Shown here piece by piece: positions 26,498 to 36,900 of a DNA stretch of 59,112 nucleotides. The translations under genes and the position numbers were made by a program. The DNA is from UBA7185 sp964606855 (lineage in GTDB: Bacteria > Bacillota > Peptococcia > Peptococcales > Peptococcaceae), in assembly GCA_964606855.1 (NCBI GenBank), contig CAZSHM010000006.1, positions 1 to 59,112 of the forward strand, given 5' to 3'. The notes under the pieces are model-generated. The model worked only from the letters and a program-made list of their open reading frames with translations. It had not been told where the DNA came from and ran no database searches. Position 1 is the stretch's first letter, and each line of letters opens with the position of its first letter.

Positions 26498-27183
26498 TGC
26501 ACTTCCGCCTCCGATTTTCTGATGTAGACGGGCATCGTCCGCAGGAGATCATCGTAGTCTCCCCGCGCGGCGCGCCTTTCCGCCAAAAGCGCCAGCGCGC
26601 CGGCCCGCGGCAGCATCTGGTGCGCGGGGGCAAACCGGCAGCGCGCGCCCAGCGCGTCGCGCAGCGTCTGTGCGAACTCCGCGCAGTCCCCCAGAAACCA
26701 CACGACCTCCTCCCGCGCCCGCAGCGCCTCCGCCAGCTGCGCGCAGCCGATCGCCTGGTACGCGCTGAGCCGCTGCATCGCGTCCGCCCCGTCCGGCGCG
26801 CTGCGGTAGAGCGCCGTGTAGACCTGCCGCTTCTGCGCGTTCAGGATCGGGCAGACGAACCCCGGGTACTGCACCAGATTGTACGCCATGCAGTCCAGCG
26901 TCGGCACCGCAATCAGGCGCAGGTCCGCGCCCTGCGCCAGGCCTTTCGCCGTCGCCATGCCGATCCGCAGCCCGGTGAAAGAGCCGGGCCCCTGCGTCAC
27001 CGCCACGGCGTCCAGATCCCGCACCGAGAGATCCAGCTGCCGGAGCAGCTGGTCGATCATGGGCATCAAGGTCTCCGAATGTGTATTTTTCGTCTGCAGT
27101 GTGACCTCTCCCAGGAGCCGCTCCCCGTCTGTCACGGCGACCCCGGCCACAGGTGTAGAACTGTCCAGCCCCAGAATCCGCAT
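26455..27183 (-). CDS. tsaB: t6A biosynthesis protein TsaB
   Basis: Inactive ASKHA paralogue that scaffolds the t6A-forming complex with TsaD and TsaE. It has 242 residues with ILGLDSSTPVAGVAV, TQGPGSFTGLRIGMATAKGL and PILNAQKRQVYTALY. Start is ATG 27183 (a GTG 6 bases upstream is possible); GGAG lies about 10 bases before the ATG. A 33-base spacer follows tsaE. Confidence 0.95.
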   Translation of the reverse strand: MRILGLDSSTPVAGVAVTDGERLLGEVTLQTKNTHSETLMPMIDQLLRQLDLSVRDLDAVAVTQGPGSFTGLRIGMATAKGLAQGADLRLIAVPTLDCMAYNLVQYPGFVCPILNAQKRQVYTALYRSAPDGADAMQRLSAYQAIGCAQLAEALRAREEVVWFLGDCAEFAQTLRDALGARCRFAPAHQMLPRAGALALLAERRAARGDYDDLLRTMPVYIRKSEAEVQWEARQKQGAQKAD

Positions 27184-27216
27184 TGTCACCCAGCTCCTCT
27201 CCGCGCCGCCCCAAGG

Positions 27217-27678
27217 TCAGAGCAAGCGCGCAAGCTCCCGCAGGAGCCGCTCGTAGCGCGCGCCGTGCGGCATGAAGCGCACCTCCCGCCCCGCGTCGGA
27301 GGCGCGGATCTCCACGCCGAGATACTCCTCCGGCAGGAGCGGCTCCACCAGCCGCGCCCATTCGATGACCGTCACCCCGTCCCCGTAGAAGTACTCCTCA
27401 TAGTCCAGATCGTACAGCTCCTCCGGCTTTCGCAGGCGGTAGACATCCATGTGATAGAGCGGCAGACGGCCGGAGGTATGCGGCTGCAAGATGACGAAGG
27501 TGGGGCTTGTCACCGGCTCCGCCACCGCGAGGCCCCGGGCCAGCCCCTGGGTCAGCAGCGTTTTCCCCGCCCCCAGGTCGCCGTCCAGCGCCAGCAGATC
27601 GCCCGGCTCCAGCAGGGGTGCCAGACGCGCGCCCAGCGCCTCCAGCTCCTGCGGCGTATGTGTCGTGATCGGAACCAT
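27217..27678 (-). CDS. tsaE: t6A biosynthesis ATPase TsaE
   Basis: P-loop ATPase of the t6A complex, 153 residues. Walker A is GDLGAGKTLLTQGLARGL; TSPTFVILQPH and the YHMDVYRL/YDLDYEEYF segments are typical; VIEWARLVEPLLPEEY follows. ATG 27678 has GGGAGGGG just upstream; the reading frame extends further upstream toward the tRNAs but lacks support. First gene of tsaE-B-rimI-D. Confidence 0.95.
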   Translation of the reverse strand: MVPITTHTPQELEALGARLAPLLEPGDLLALDGDLGAGKTLLTQGLARGLAVAEPVTSPTFVILQPHTSGRLPLYHMDVYRLRKPEELYDLDYEEYFYGDGVTVIEWARLVEPLLPEEYLGVEIRASDAGREVRFMPHGARYERLLRELARLL

Positions 27679-27750
27679 GCTCCCGCCCCTCCCTTCTCTT
27701 TTGGCGGACGGCCCCGCGGCGGGCGGGCGCCAAAAATCCCGCGCGTGAAC

Positions 27751-27780
27751 AAAAAAACGCGGTGCCGCCGCGGCACCACG
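27751..27780 (-). terminator. intrinsic terminator of the tRNA pair
   Basis: Minus strand CGTGGTGCCGCGGCGGCACC-GCG followed by TTTTTTT. It lies 25 bases past tRNA-Glu and about 70 before the tsaE start. Confidence 0.85.
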
Positions 27781-27804
27781 TGCGATGGGCGTTCGCCCGC
27801 CGTA

Positions 27805-27878
27805 TGACATGTACGGGATTCGAACCCGTGAATGCCAGCGTGAAAGGCTGGTGAGTTAAGCCACTTCTCCAACATGCC
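27805..27878 (-). tRNA. tRNA-Glu (anticodon TTC)
   Basis: 74 bases. Acceptor GGCATGT pairs with ACATGTC (one G-U), discriminator A. Anticodon stem CCAGC/GCTGG encloses CTTTCAC, so the anticodon is TTC. T arm ACGGG-TTCGAAT-CCCGT. CCA is not encoded. Confidence 0.95.
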
Positions 27879-27891
27879 AGACAGAAAAAAG

Positions 27892-27964
27892 TGGGCCCAC
27901 TTGGTCTCGAACCAAGGACCGTCCGGTTATGAGCCGGATGCTCTAGCCGCTGAGCTATAGGCCC
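27892..27964 (-). tRNA. tRNA with CAT anticodon (elongator Met or Ile2)
   Basis: 73 bases. Acceptor GGGCCTA/TGGGCCC, D arm GCTCAGCGGCTAGAGC, anticodon loop CTCATAA giving CAT, T arm CTTGG-TTCGAGA-CCAAG, discriminator A, no encoded CCA. Whether the C is modified to lysidine (Ile2) cannot be told from sequence. It lies 13 bases upstream of tRNA-Glu. Confidence 0.92.
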
Positions 27965-27992
27965 GCACGAGCTCCCTCCGGGAGCTCTCTGT

Positions 27993-28021
27993 ATTATACG
28001 TGAATCGCCCCGCAAAGTCAA
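27993..28021 (-). promoter_or_regulatory. promoter for the tRNA-CAT/tRNA-Glu pair
   Basis: Minus strand TTGACT, 17-base spacer, TATAAT, close to consensus. Immediately downstream is the palindrome GAGCTCCC-GGA-GGGAGCTC, just before the tRNA 5' end, perhaps a processing structure. Confidence 0.8.
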
Positions 28022-28048
28022 GCATTATTTCGCGCCGCCGCGGCGGGC

Positions 28049-28675
28049 TCAGATCTCGTCGCCCAGGGCCACGAACGCCTTTGTGATGTTCGTCTTGGTC
28101 ACGCGGCCCACCACCTGCAGCTGCCCGCTCTCCTGCCTGCGCACCACGGGCATCCCGTCGATCTGGTGCTCGATCAGGCGCCGCGCCACCTCCCAGAGAT
28201 TCTCGTCCTCATAGGCCACCACAATGTTCGGCATGCGCGTCATGATGACGCCGATGGGCAGCTGGTTGATATTCGCCTTCCCGATCGCGACGCGCAGCAT
28301 ATCCTTGCGGGAGCTGATGCCCTCCAGCATCTGTGCTTCGTCGACGACGATCATCGTGCTGACGTCGTCCACGAACATGCGGACGATGGCGTCATACACC
28401 GACGTGCCGCTGTCCACCGTCACCGCCGCGGACATGTTGTCGCGCACCTTGTAGGCCTCCATCCGGGCGTAGACGCGGAAGGGGCTCTGATCCCCCTTGT
28501 AATAGTAGCCGACCCGCGGGCGGGCTTCCAGCATACCGATCTGGGTCAAAAACGCCAGATCGGGGCGCAGCGATGCCCGGGTGAGCCCCAGAATCTCCGC
28601 CACGCGCTCCCCGGTCACATGGCCCTCCGCTTTCACGATCTCCACGATTTTTTCCTGCCGCTCGCTGAGTTGCAC
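28049..28675 (-). CDS. CcpN-like HTH and CBS-pair transcriptional regulator
   Basis: 208 residues: an N-terminal winged helix (SERQEKIVEIVKAEGHVTGE, then RVAEILGLTRASLRPDLAFL) and two CBS motifs (MSAAVTVDSGTSVYDAIVRM and LPIGVIMTRMPN...DGMPVVRR). This is the architecture of CcpN, a repressor of gluconeogenic genes that senses the energy state via adenosine nucleotides. GTG start with GGAGGAGG upstream. It follows yajQ by 17 bases. The usual clostridial partner (a PEP-synthase/PPDK regulatory protein) is not beside it here. Confidence 0.88.
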   Translation of the reverse strand: MQLSERQEKIVEIVKAEGHVTGERVAEILGLTRASLRPDLAFLTQIGMLEARPRVGYYYKGDQSPFRVYARMEAYKVRDNMSAAVTVDSGTSVYDAIVRMFVDDVSTMIVVDEAQMLEGISSRKDMLRVAIGKANINQLPIGVIMTRMPNIVVAYEDENLWEVARRLIEHQIDGMPVVRRQESGQLQVVGRVTKTNITKAFVALGDEI

Positions 28676-28692
28676 AAGCTTCCCTCCTCCCG

Positions 28693-29190
28693 CTAGGAGC
28701 GGAAATTGCTGTACTGCAATTCCACGCCGTAGTCCTGCCCCTTCAGAAAGGCGATCACCGCCTGCAGATCATCGATCTGCCTGCCGCTGACGCGCACCTG
28801 ATCCTCCTGCAGCTGGGTCTGCACCTTGCGCTTCAGCCCCTTGACATCCTTGATGATCCGCTTTGCCACGTCGGCATCGAGCCCCTGCTGGATCCGGATC
28901 ACCTGGCGCACCATGCCGCCCGCCGCCGGCTCCACCTTCCCATACTGCAGATTCTTCAGCGGCACCCCGCGCTTGACGCACTTGCTCTGCAGGATGTCCA
29001 GGATGTTGCGCAGGCGCGTGTCATCCTCCGTCACGATCTTGATGGAACTGCCGTCCTCGATTGTCACCGCGCTCCTGCTTCCCTTGAAGTCGAAGCGCTG
29101 CGTGATCTCCTTCACCGTCTGGTTTACCGCGTTGCTGACCTCCTGCAGATCCACCACGGACACCACGTCGAAACTGGCCTCTTTTGCCAT
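28693..29190 (-). CDS. yajQ: YajQ family nucleotide-binding protein
   Basis: 165 residues. MAKEASFDVVSVVDLQEVSN, QRFDFKGSRSAV and the closing segment QDYGVELQYSNFR define the family. Members bind c-di-GMP or RNA; the exact role here is unknown. The start ATG 29190 follows the asnS stop by 61 bases; an upstream in-frame extension into asnS is rejected. Probably co-transcribed as asnS-yajQ-ccpN. Confidence 0.95.
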   Translation of the reverse strand: MAKEASFDVVSVVDLQEVSNAVNQTVKEITQRFDFKGSRSAVTIEDGSSIKIVTEDDTRLRNILDILQSKCVKRGVPLKNLQYGKVEPAAGGMVRQVIRIQQGLDADVAKRIIKDVKGLKRKVQTQLQEDQVRVSGRQIDDLQAVIAFLKGQDYGVELQYSNFRS

Positions 29191-29251
29191 TGGAACCGCC
29201 CCCCTCCGAAAATTCTTCCCTGCTCCCCGCAGACAAAGCGCGCACGCGCGC

Positions 29252-30676
<1,425 letters not shown>

Positions 30677-30808
30677 TCTGCAAGCCGCCTTTCCGCGGGA
30701 ACGGCGCGGCGCAAGAGGCCCCCGTTCCCGCAAACATTCCCTGTAGGGTATCCGTGCCGCGTCAGCGGCGCAGAATGGGCGAAATAATCCGCCTAATTCG
30801 GATACCGA
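30677..30808 (-). promoter_or_regulatory. structured asnS leader
   Basis: The leader RNA can form GGTATCC/GGATACC and GGGAACGG/CCGTTCCC hairpins. There is no AGGGTGG-type T-box core and no U-tract terminator, so the control mode is unknown. Confidence 0.4.
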
Positions 30809-30815
30809 TACTGTT

Positions 30816-30845
30816 ATTGTATGCGATATCGGCGTTTCATGTCAA
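30816..30845 (-). promoter_or_regulatory. asnS promoter
   Basis: Minus strand TTGACA, 18-base spacer, TACAAT. Start near 30808. Confidence 0.8.
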
Positions 30846-30931
30846 ACAATTCGCGGAGATTTTGCATAAAAAGAAGTTTTATTTTATGATATAGATATAT
30901 TATATTGATGATAAGTGCGCGCGTTTCCGGG

Positions 30932-30981
30932 AGCGCAAAAGAGCCGGCGGGGCGTCGCCGCTCCGCCGGCTCTTTTGCGCT
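30932..30981 (-). terminator. 19-base-pair bidirectional terminator hairpin after folA
   Basis: Perfect arms AGCGCAAAAGAGCCGGCGG / CCGCCGGCTCTTTTGCGCT around a 12-base loop. The folA stop codon touches one arm. The A and T runs are inside the arms. Confidence 0.75.
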
Positions 30982-31465
30982 ATTCCGCGCCGCCGTGCGC
31001 ACGGATTCTGCGGCAGGTCACATACTGCCAGGCGGGATCGCCCGCGTGCCGTTCGCGGGCGATCACCGCAAACTCCCGGCACGGCACCTCCGGAAAGCGG
31101 ACCTCCCCCGCCGGCGCGAGATCCACCAGGGTCAGGTCGAGCACCTCCGCCAGGGGAAGCGCCTGCGCGTAGACCTCCCCGCCGCCGATCACGTAGACTT
31201 CCTGCCGCGCCGCCAGCGCCAGCCCGTCTGCCAGACTCGCCGCCACCTGCACGTCCGGCAGGGCGCGGAGCGCGCGGGACAATACGATGTTTTGCCGCCC
31301 GGGCAGGGCGCGGCCGATGCTCTCGTAGGTACGGCGGCCCATCAGCACCGTCTGCCCCGTTGTCAGGGCGCGGAAGCGCGCCAAATCCTCCGGGATGTGC
31401 CAGGGAATCCTCCCGCCGCTGCCGATCACCCCGTTTCGCGCGACCGCCGCGATCAGGTGGAGCAT
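30980..31465 (-). CDS. folA: dihydrofolate reductase
   Basis: NADPH-dependent reduction of dihydrofolate to tetrahydrofolate. It has 161 residues. MLHLIAAVARNGVIGSGGRI, then PWHIPEDLARFRALTTGQTV, MGRRTYESIG, and VYVIGGGEVYAQAL for cofactor binding. The catalytic acid is Glu in IPEDL rather than Asp, which occurs in other bacterial DHFRs. The ATG overlaps the upstream fusion gene's end by 13 bases, with GGAGGGGAGG upstream, so it is translated with that gene. No thyA is nearby. Confidence 0.95.
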   Translation of the reverse strand: MLHLIAAVARNGVIGSGGRIPWHIPEDLARFRALTTGQTVLMGRRTYESIGRALPGRQNIVLSRALRALPDVQVAASLADGLALAARQEVYVIGGGEVYAQALPLAEVLDLTLVDLAPAGEVRFPEVPCREFAVIARERHAGDPAWQYVTCRRIRAHGGAE

Positions 31466-33876
31466 GCCCGCGCCTCCCCTCCGGAGATCTGCCGCAGCAG
31501 ATTCTCCGCAAAGTCCGCCGCCTCCGCGTCGATCCCCTCCACGTCCTCCACGCGGAGGGAGGCGTCGGCTGTGGCCAGGAGCGCAAAGCGCGGCGGCAGC
31601 CAGAAGCTCTTGTTCAGGTTGAGCGCCCCCAGAATCTGCTCGGCCACCAGGTCTCCGCCGCTGTAGCCGGAGATCACCAGGGCAAAGAGCGCCTTGTCGA
31701 AAAAGCGCACCTGGTTGGACAGGGCTGTCAGGCGGTTGACAAAGGCGGCGAGATTCGCGCTCATGGCGTCGTTGTAGTTCGGGCAGAGCAGCATCAGCGC
31801 GTCGCACTCCAGGACGGCTGGATAGACCTCCTCCACCATCACGCCGCCGTAATAGCAGCCGCAGGTCTCGCCGTAGTGCTGGCAGGCCGGATAGGGACAG
31901 CCGATGCAGTCCTCCACGGCCCCGTTCTCCAGCGGGATCTCCCGGATCTCGCAGCGCGTTTCCAGATGCGCGCGCACCTTGCGCCAGAGCGTCAGCGTGT
32001 TCGATGTCTCACGGCTGCTGGCGTGAACCGCGAGGAGCTTCGGTCTGCGCGAGCGCGGTTTCCGAAACGCGAGCAGCCGCTCCGCGAGATCCCCCGCCGC
32101 GCGGCAGTAGGCCTCCTCGCAGCCCGTGTGCGAGAGATCCGCCTGCACGAGAAAATTTCGCAGCGAGCCGGTTCCCTCCACGAGCGGACGGCCCGGAAAG
32201 GCGCAGCCGCCCGCGTTGGCGGCCAGCACCAGTTCCCGGCCCGCCGCCTTGGTGTGGAGTTCCCCCGCGCCGTCCGCCAGCACCGCGCCCACACAATCCC
32301 GCAGGCAGCCGGGGCGGGTGCGGATCCAGCGCAGCAGGCGCTGATACTCCAGATTGACCCCCTCCGCGCCCAGGTGCAGCACAAACAGGATGCGGCGGCC
32401 GCGCACCGGCGCAAAATCCCGCTCGCCGCGCCACACCTCCGCGCGCCGCCCCGCGAGCGCCCGCTCCGCGACGCGGCGCAGCCGCGGGTTTTCGCCCAGC
32501 GCCGCGTCCTCCGGCGCGATCACCAAAAGCGGCGCTTCGTCCGCGTCCGCGGCATCCGTCCGCGCCGCCTCCTCCGCGGCCTCGGCTCCGGTGCGCCGCA
32601 GCTCCCGCTCCGCCTCCTCGATGCGCGCCCGCAGCGCCGCGGGCAGCGGCAGGTACTCGAACTCCACACCCGCGAGCGTGCTGCGGTTCCGCGCGCCCAG
32701 CCAGATACCGCCCAGAAAGTTCGAGCTGTAGTGCCAGTGCCCGCGCAGCGTCAGGAGCAGCGAGATCGCCGCAGAGGAGAGCGCGGGCGCCACGTAAGGC
32801 TTGTACCCCAGTTCGCGCATGGCCAAGTTCGCCTCCGCCGCCCGCCGCGTCAACTCGCGGGAGCGCGCGTCGTCGTACCGCGCCACACTGTCGGCGATGA
32901 CCAGCTGCGCGCCGTGCGGCCCGTAGGCGCGCCCCTCGGTGAGAAACCGCGCGAAGCGCGGATCCTGCTTGGCGAAATAGGCGGCGCGGCTGTTCATCAC
33001 GCCCAGCCCGTAGCCCTGGATCTGCTCCGGCCAGAGGCCGCGCCCGTCCCACTGCCCGGCATCGTCGCGGTTGCTGGCGCGCCAGGCCGCCTGGCACAGC
33101 TGATCCACCGGGTCAGATACGACGGCGAAGAGGCCCCGAAAGTCGCACGCCCGCGCCTGCCGCGCGTACTGCCCGACAATCGCGCGGTTCGCCTCCAGCT
33201 GCGCCATGCGCACGTCCCGCGTTTTCTCCCCCACCGGAGGGACGCCCGCCGAGGCGCAAAAGACAAAGACATCACAGGCAAAGAGCTCCGCCTCCTCCAG
33301 CACGCGCACCGGCGGCAGACGGTCATACGCCCAGGGGTAGGCGGTCTGGTTCAGCTCCATGGCCCAGCGCTCGCAGCGCGCGCGGTCGAAGTCGTAGATG
33401 CCGAGCGCCGCGATGCAGTCGCCGCCCAGAAGCGCCAGGCCCGTCAGCACCGTGCTGCCCACATCCCCCATGGCCAGAATGTGCACCGTCTTTTTCTCCC
33501 CCGCGCGCGCCGCCTCCGCCGCCAGGCGCGGCAGCGCCTCCGCGGGAGACGCCTCCGCCAGATTGAGATTGCCCACGCGCCCCTCCTCGACCGCCCGCGC
33601 CAGCCAGGCAGGGAGCGGTCCCGCCGCCTCTGCGAGGCGCGAGAGTTGCTGCGCGTCGATGCTCCAGAGCCCCTCCGGCGCCTCGGCCAGATAGCCCGCG
33701 TGATTCAAGCTGCAGTGCACCTTCGAGGGCCCCGGGCGCTCGCTGCAGTAGAGCAGCCGCTCCGCCCGCGCGGCCTCCGCCTCGGGGATCGCGCGCAGCG
33801 CCGGGCCGGGCTCCGGCGCAAGCGGACGCCGCGCCAGAAGAACCGTTCCATCCAGCCCGCTCCGATAGTAGTACAA
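31453..33876 (-). CDS. fusion: lactate/malate-dehydrogenase-like Rossmann domain plus Cys-bearing flavodoxin-like reductase
   Basis: 807 residues. The first 130 are not recognised. About residues 130-430 resemble the LDH/MDH family: the NAD-binding loop HILAMGDVGSTVLTGLALLG, then YDFDRARCERWAMELNQ, VFVFCASAGVPPVGEK, and a later VVSDPVDQLC like the family's NPVD. About residues 430-600 are Arg/Ala/Glu-rich and unassigned. About residues 610-800 are an NADPH-dependent FMN-reductase or iron-sulfur flavoprotein-like domain (LLAVHASSRETSNTLTLW), with CIGCPYPACQHYGETCGC and LLCPNYNDAMSANLAAFVNR. I place the start at TTG 33876, preceded by GGGGAGGAG; ATG 33897 lacks a site. It lies 107 bases after the giant gene and overlaps folA. 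Function unknown. Confidence 0.82.
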   Translation of the reverse strand: MYYYRSGLDGTVLLARRPLAPEPGPALRAIPEAEAARAERLLYCSERPGPSKVHCSLNHAGYLAEAPEGLWSIDAQQLSRLAEAAGPLPAWLARAVEEGRVGNLNLAEASPAEALPRLAAEAARAGEKKTVHILAMGDVGSTVLTGLALLGGDCIAALGIYDFDRARCERWAMELNQTAYPWAYDRLPPVRVLEEAELFACDVFVFCASAGVPPVGEKTRDVRMAQLEANRAIVGQYARQARACDFRGLFAVVSDPVDQLCQAAWRASNRDDAGQWDGRGLWPEQIQGYGLGVMNSRAAYFAKQDPRFARFLTEGRAYGPHGAQLVIADSVARYDDARSRELTRRAAEANLAMRELGYKPYVAPALSSAAISLLLTLRGHWHYSSNFLGGIWLGARNRSTLAGVEFEYLPLPAALRARIEEAERELRRTGAEAAEEAARTDAADADEAPLLVIAPEDAALGENPRLRRVAERALAGRRAEVWRGERDFAPVRGRRILFVLHLGAEGVNLEYQRLLRWIRTRPGCLRDCVGAVLADGAGELHTKAAGRELVLAANAGGCAFPGRPLVEGTGSLRNFLVQADLSHTGCEEAYCRAAGDLAERLLAFRKPRSRRPKLLAVHASSRETSNTLTLWRKVRAHLETRCEIREIPLENGAVEDCIGCPYPACQHYGETCGCYYGGVMVEEVYPAVLECDALMLLCPNYNDAMSANLAAFVNRLTALSNQVRFFDKALFALVISGYSGGDLVAEQILGALNLNKSFWLPPRFALLATADASLRVEDVEGIDAEAADFAENLLRQISGGEARACST

Positions 33877-33983
33877 GCCTCTCCTCCCCTTTCCCATATG
33901 CAGGCGGCGAAAGCAGCCTCCGCCGCTTTCGCCGTCGAAACGCCTGATTCGGGGCACCGCGCCCATGCGCGCGGTGCTGGCTC

Positions 33984-36900
33984 TCACTTTTGCCGGACAA
34001 TGCTCTGCAGCCGCTCCAGCTTCTGCAGATCGTCGGCGATATAATCCGAGGCGGCCACGTTTTTGTCGTACCGGCCGCAGCTGCCGCGGTCGGGACAGCG
34101 CGGCGAGATAAGGACCTCGCCCAGCCGGCCGAGGGTCAGCCTGCGCTCGAAAATCTCCTGGTATTCCTCCTCCAGCACCTGGAGAATCTCCAGCACGTTC
34201 TTCAGGCAGGTCAGGGAGAATCTGTACAGCGCCGCCGGCGAGATGCCTTTCATGAAGCCGGGCACCGCGTACGGCAGAATAAAGTTGATGGAGGGAATCA
34301 GGTTCGCGTCCGTCGCCTCGCTGTGCGCGACCATGTCCCCGCCGATGAAGGGGTAGAGGTTGGACTCCACAAACCAGCTGCGCATGCGCGGCAGGAAGTA
34401 GGCGCTCTCCACCGGGCACTGGCGCACGGCCATCAGGTCTTTGCCGCGGGCGGAGAGAATGCCCACCACGATGCGGTCCACCTGGACGCCCTCCTTCTGC
34501 AGGATGGGCTCCAGGCCGCGCAGGCGGTTGCCTTTGTGCAGGACGTCATCCACCAGAATCACCGGGCGGTCGAAGGACTTGATCGTGCGCACCTGGTTTT
34601 CCAGGGTGGAGTAGAACGGGACATTCTGGATCGTAAATTCTTCCAGATCCCCCGAATAGACCTTCTCCGTGTGCAGGGTCTTGGTCACGGTATTGGGCAC
34701 CACCATCCCGCACAGGATCTTGCCGAAGGGCACACACATATGCTTGCCCAGCCTGCGCACCGGCAGCGGCTCGTTGGGCACATGGTTCGCGTGCGTGATA
34801 ATCTGCAGCAGCTTGTGGTGCATGACGCCCGCGTCGATGGAGAGCACCAGATTGCCCGGATAGAGCTCCGTCATGGCCTCCTGCAGCCGGCGGTGACACT
34901 GCTCCACGACCGCCAGCAGCCGTTCGCTGTGGTTGAAGGGCTCCTTGATGTTCGTCTCAATGTTCTTGGTCAGGGTCACCGGCATGCGCATATCCACCAT
35001 ATAGAGGGCCTGCCCTGGCAGGCGCATCGGCGTCGTGACAAAGCCCTGCCGCAGCAGCACCGATTCCACGTCCGGATCCTCCGGCCCCAGATACAGCGCG
35101 TAACCGAAATCATCGCTCAGGTACTGTGCCAGTGTCTCCGTCAGGAGCAGCTGCTCGGCGTTTTTCACCGAGCAGTCGGGCAGCTGATAGATTCCCGTCA
35201 GCACCGCGATCTTGCCGAACATCCGCGCGCGCAGCCATTCCACCGTCTCGGCGTCGTGAAACACGTCGTACATATCCTTCGTATCCATGGTGTACGAGAG
35301 CGAGAATGCCACGATGCGGTTGTTCTGGCTGGCGTCCTTGAGGAGCGTCAGCATCGCCTCCCTGCGCTGCCAGTGCTCCGAGAGCAGATCCATCAGCTCC
35401 TCCATGTGCGCGAAACTGACCAGGAGCTGATAGACTTCCTGGGAGCTCTCCTCGGAGACATACTCAAACTTGATGTCCTTGGCCAGGAGAATGGGTTTAT
35501 ACTGCGGCTCCCGCAGGTACAGGCCGTAGCGGTAGATATAGTTCTGCGCCAGCGGATTGATGAGATTGGAGATGTCGCGGTTGCAGTCGATATTCTCCCG
35601 GATGCGGGTGGAGCTGATATCCTCCAGGTAGGTCGGCAGCGTCAGGTAGATGAGCTTCCCCTGGATCTTCTCCCGCACCATCTGCTCCTGCTGCTCCACG
35701 GCCGTGTCGGTCTCGTCGCCGCTGGCCCGGCGGAACACGATATGGTTGTACTGGTGCACGGAGCCGGGCCTCGGCGCCTTCTGATAGGACGAGGCGTTCT
35801 GAATCACGTCGCTCCCCGCCACGATGTAGACCTCCTTGCCGGGGAAGAGTTCCTGCAATCTGGCCAGATCGCGCGGATTGTCGAGATTGATGGGGATCTC
35901 GTCCGGGAAGAGGAACACATTCTCCTCGTCCGCCACCGACATGACGATGATCTGCCGCCGGGTCATCCGCGGCTGTGTCTTCTTGGACCAGGAGAATTCG
36001 TCGAGCGCCAGATAGACCTGGAACCCCATGTCCCGGATCTCCTGCACGATCCCCTTGTGGCTGGAGGAGAACGGATCGAACGTCCCCGGGAAGAAGGCGA
36101 CGCGCTCCACCTCCGGCACCACGAACTCGCCGTACTCCAGGAGATAGTCGGAGATGAACCGGTAAATGTGGTTCAGCGAGCCGGCGCGGTTGAAGAAGGC
36201 CAGGCCGCTCATTTCCTTTCCGTAGATCAGAATCAGCATCCGCTTGTAGACCAGGAAGAAGATCTCATACTTCTGCTCCAGCGTCAGCAGCGGGGATCCG
36301 AACAGCTGATGCCCCAGCACGATGAACGCCTCGGAGCTGACCTCCTCGTCGTAGCTGGAAAGACCGCTCAGAATCATGCCGAGGATCTTTCTCCGCCGCC
36401 CCTCGAACACTTCCCGGGCCTCGCCGTAGCGCTCCCGGTAGGCGGGATAATGCTCCAGCACCACGCCCAGCGTGTTCAGCGTCACCGACACCACGCGGTT
36501 GTTCGCGTTGCGCAGCAGCTTCAGGATGTCCTGGATGAACTCGTCCAGCTCCTGCGGCCGCAGGAACAGCGCGATCTGCCCCAGATACTCCGGAATGTAC
36601 TTGGAAAACTCATACTCGCCGATCTCCAGGCCCTTCGTGAGCTCGATCACCAGCTCGTTGCACTCCTCGTGCGTCAGAAGCGGCGCGATGTCCAAAAGGC
36701 CCTGGCCCGCTCTGTGGCGCACATTGATGCGCTCCCCGACCTTGAGGATGTTGGACAGGTGCGTCGCCACCTGCAGGAGCGGGATCGAGCGGCGCTGGCA
36801 CGCCTCCTCCAGCAGAAAATCGATGTTCGTCCGCTTGAGGATCCAGGGCGTGGCCACTTTGAGATTCTCCAGAAGCAGTTCGGAAATGACGCCCTGCTCC

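Noticed and set aside
30677..30808. T-box riboswitch in the asnS leader
   Set aside because: No AGGGTGG-like core, specifier loop arrangement or terminator/antiterminator pair is visible.
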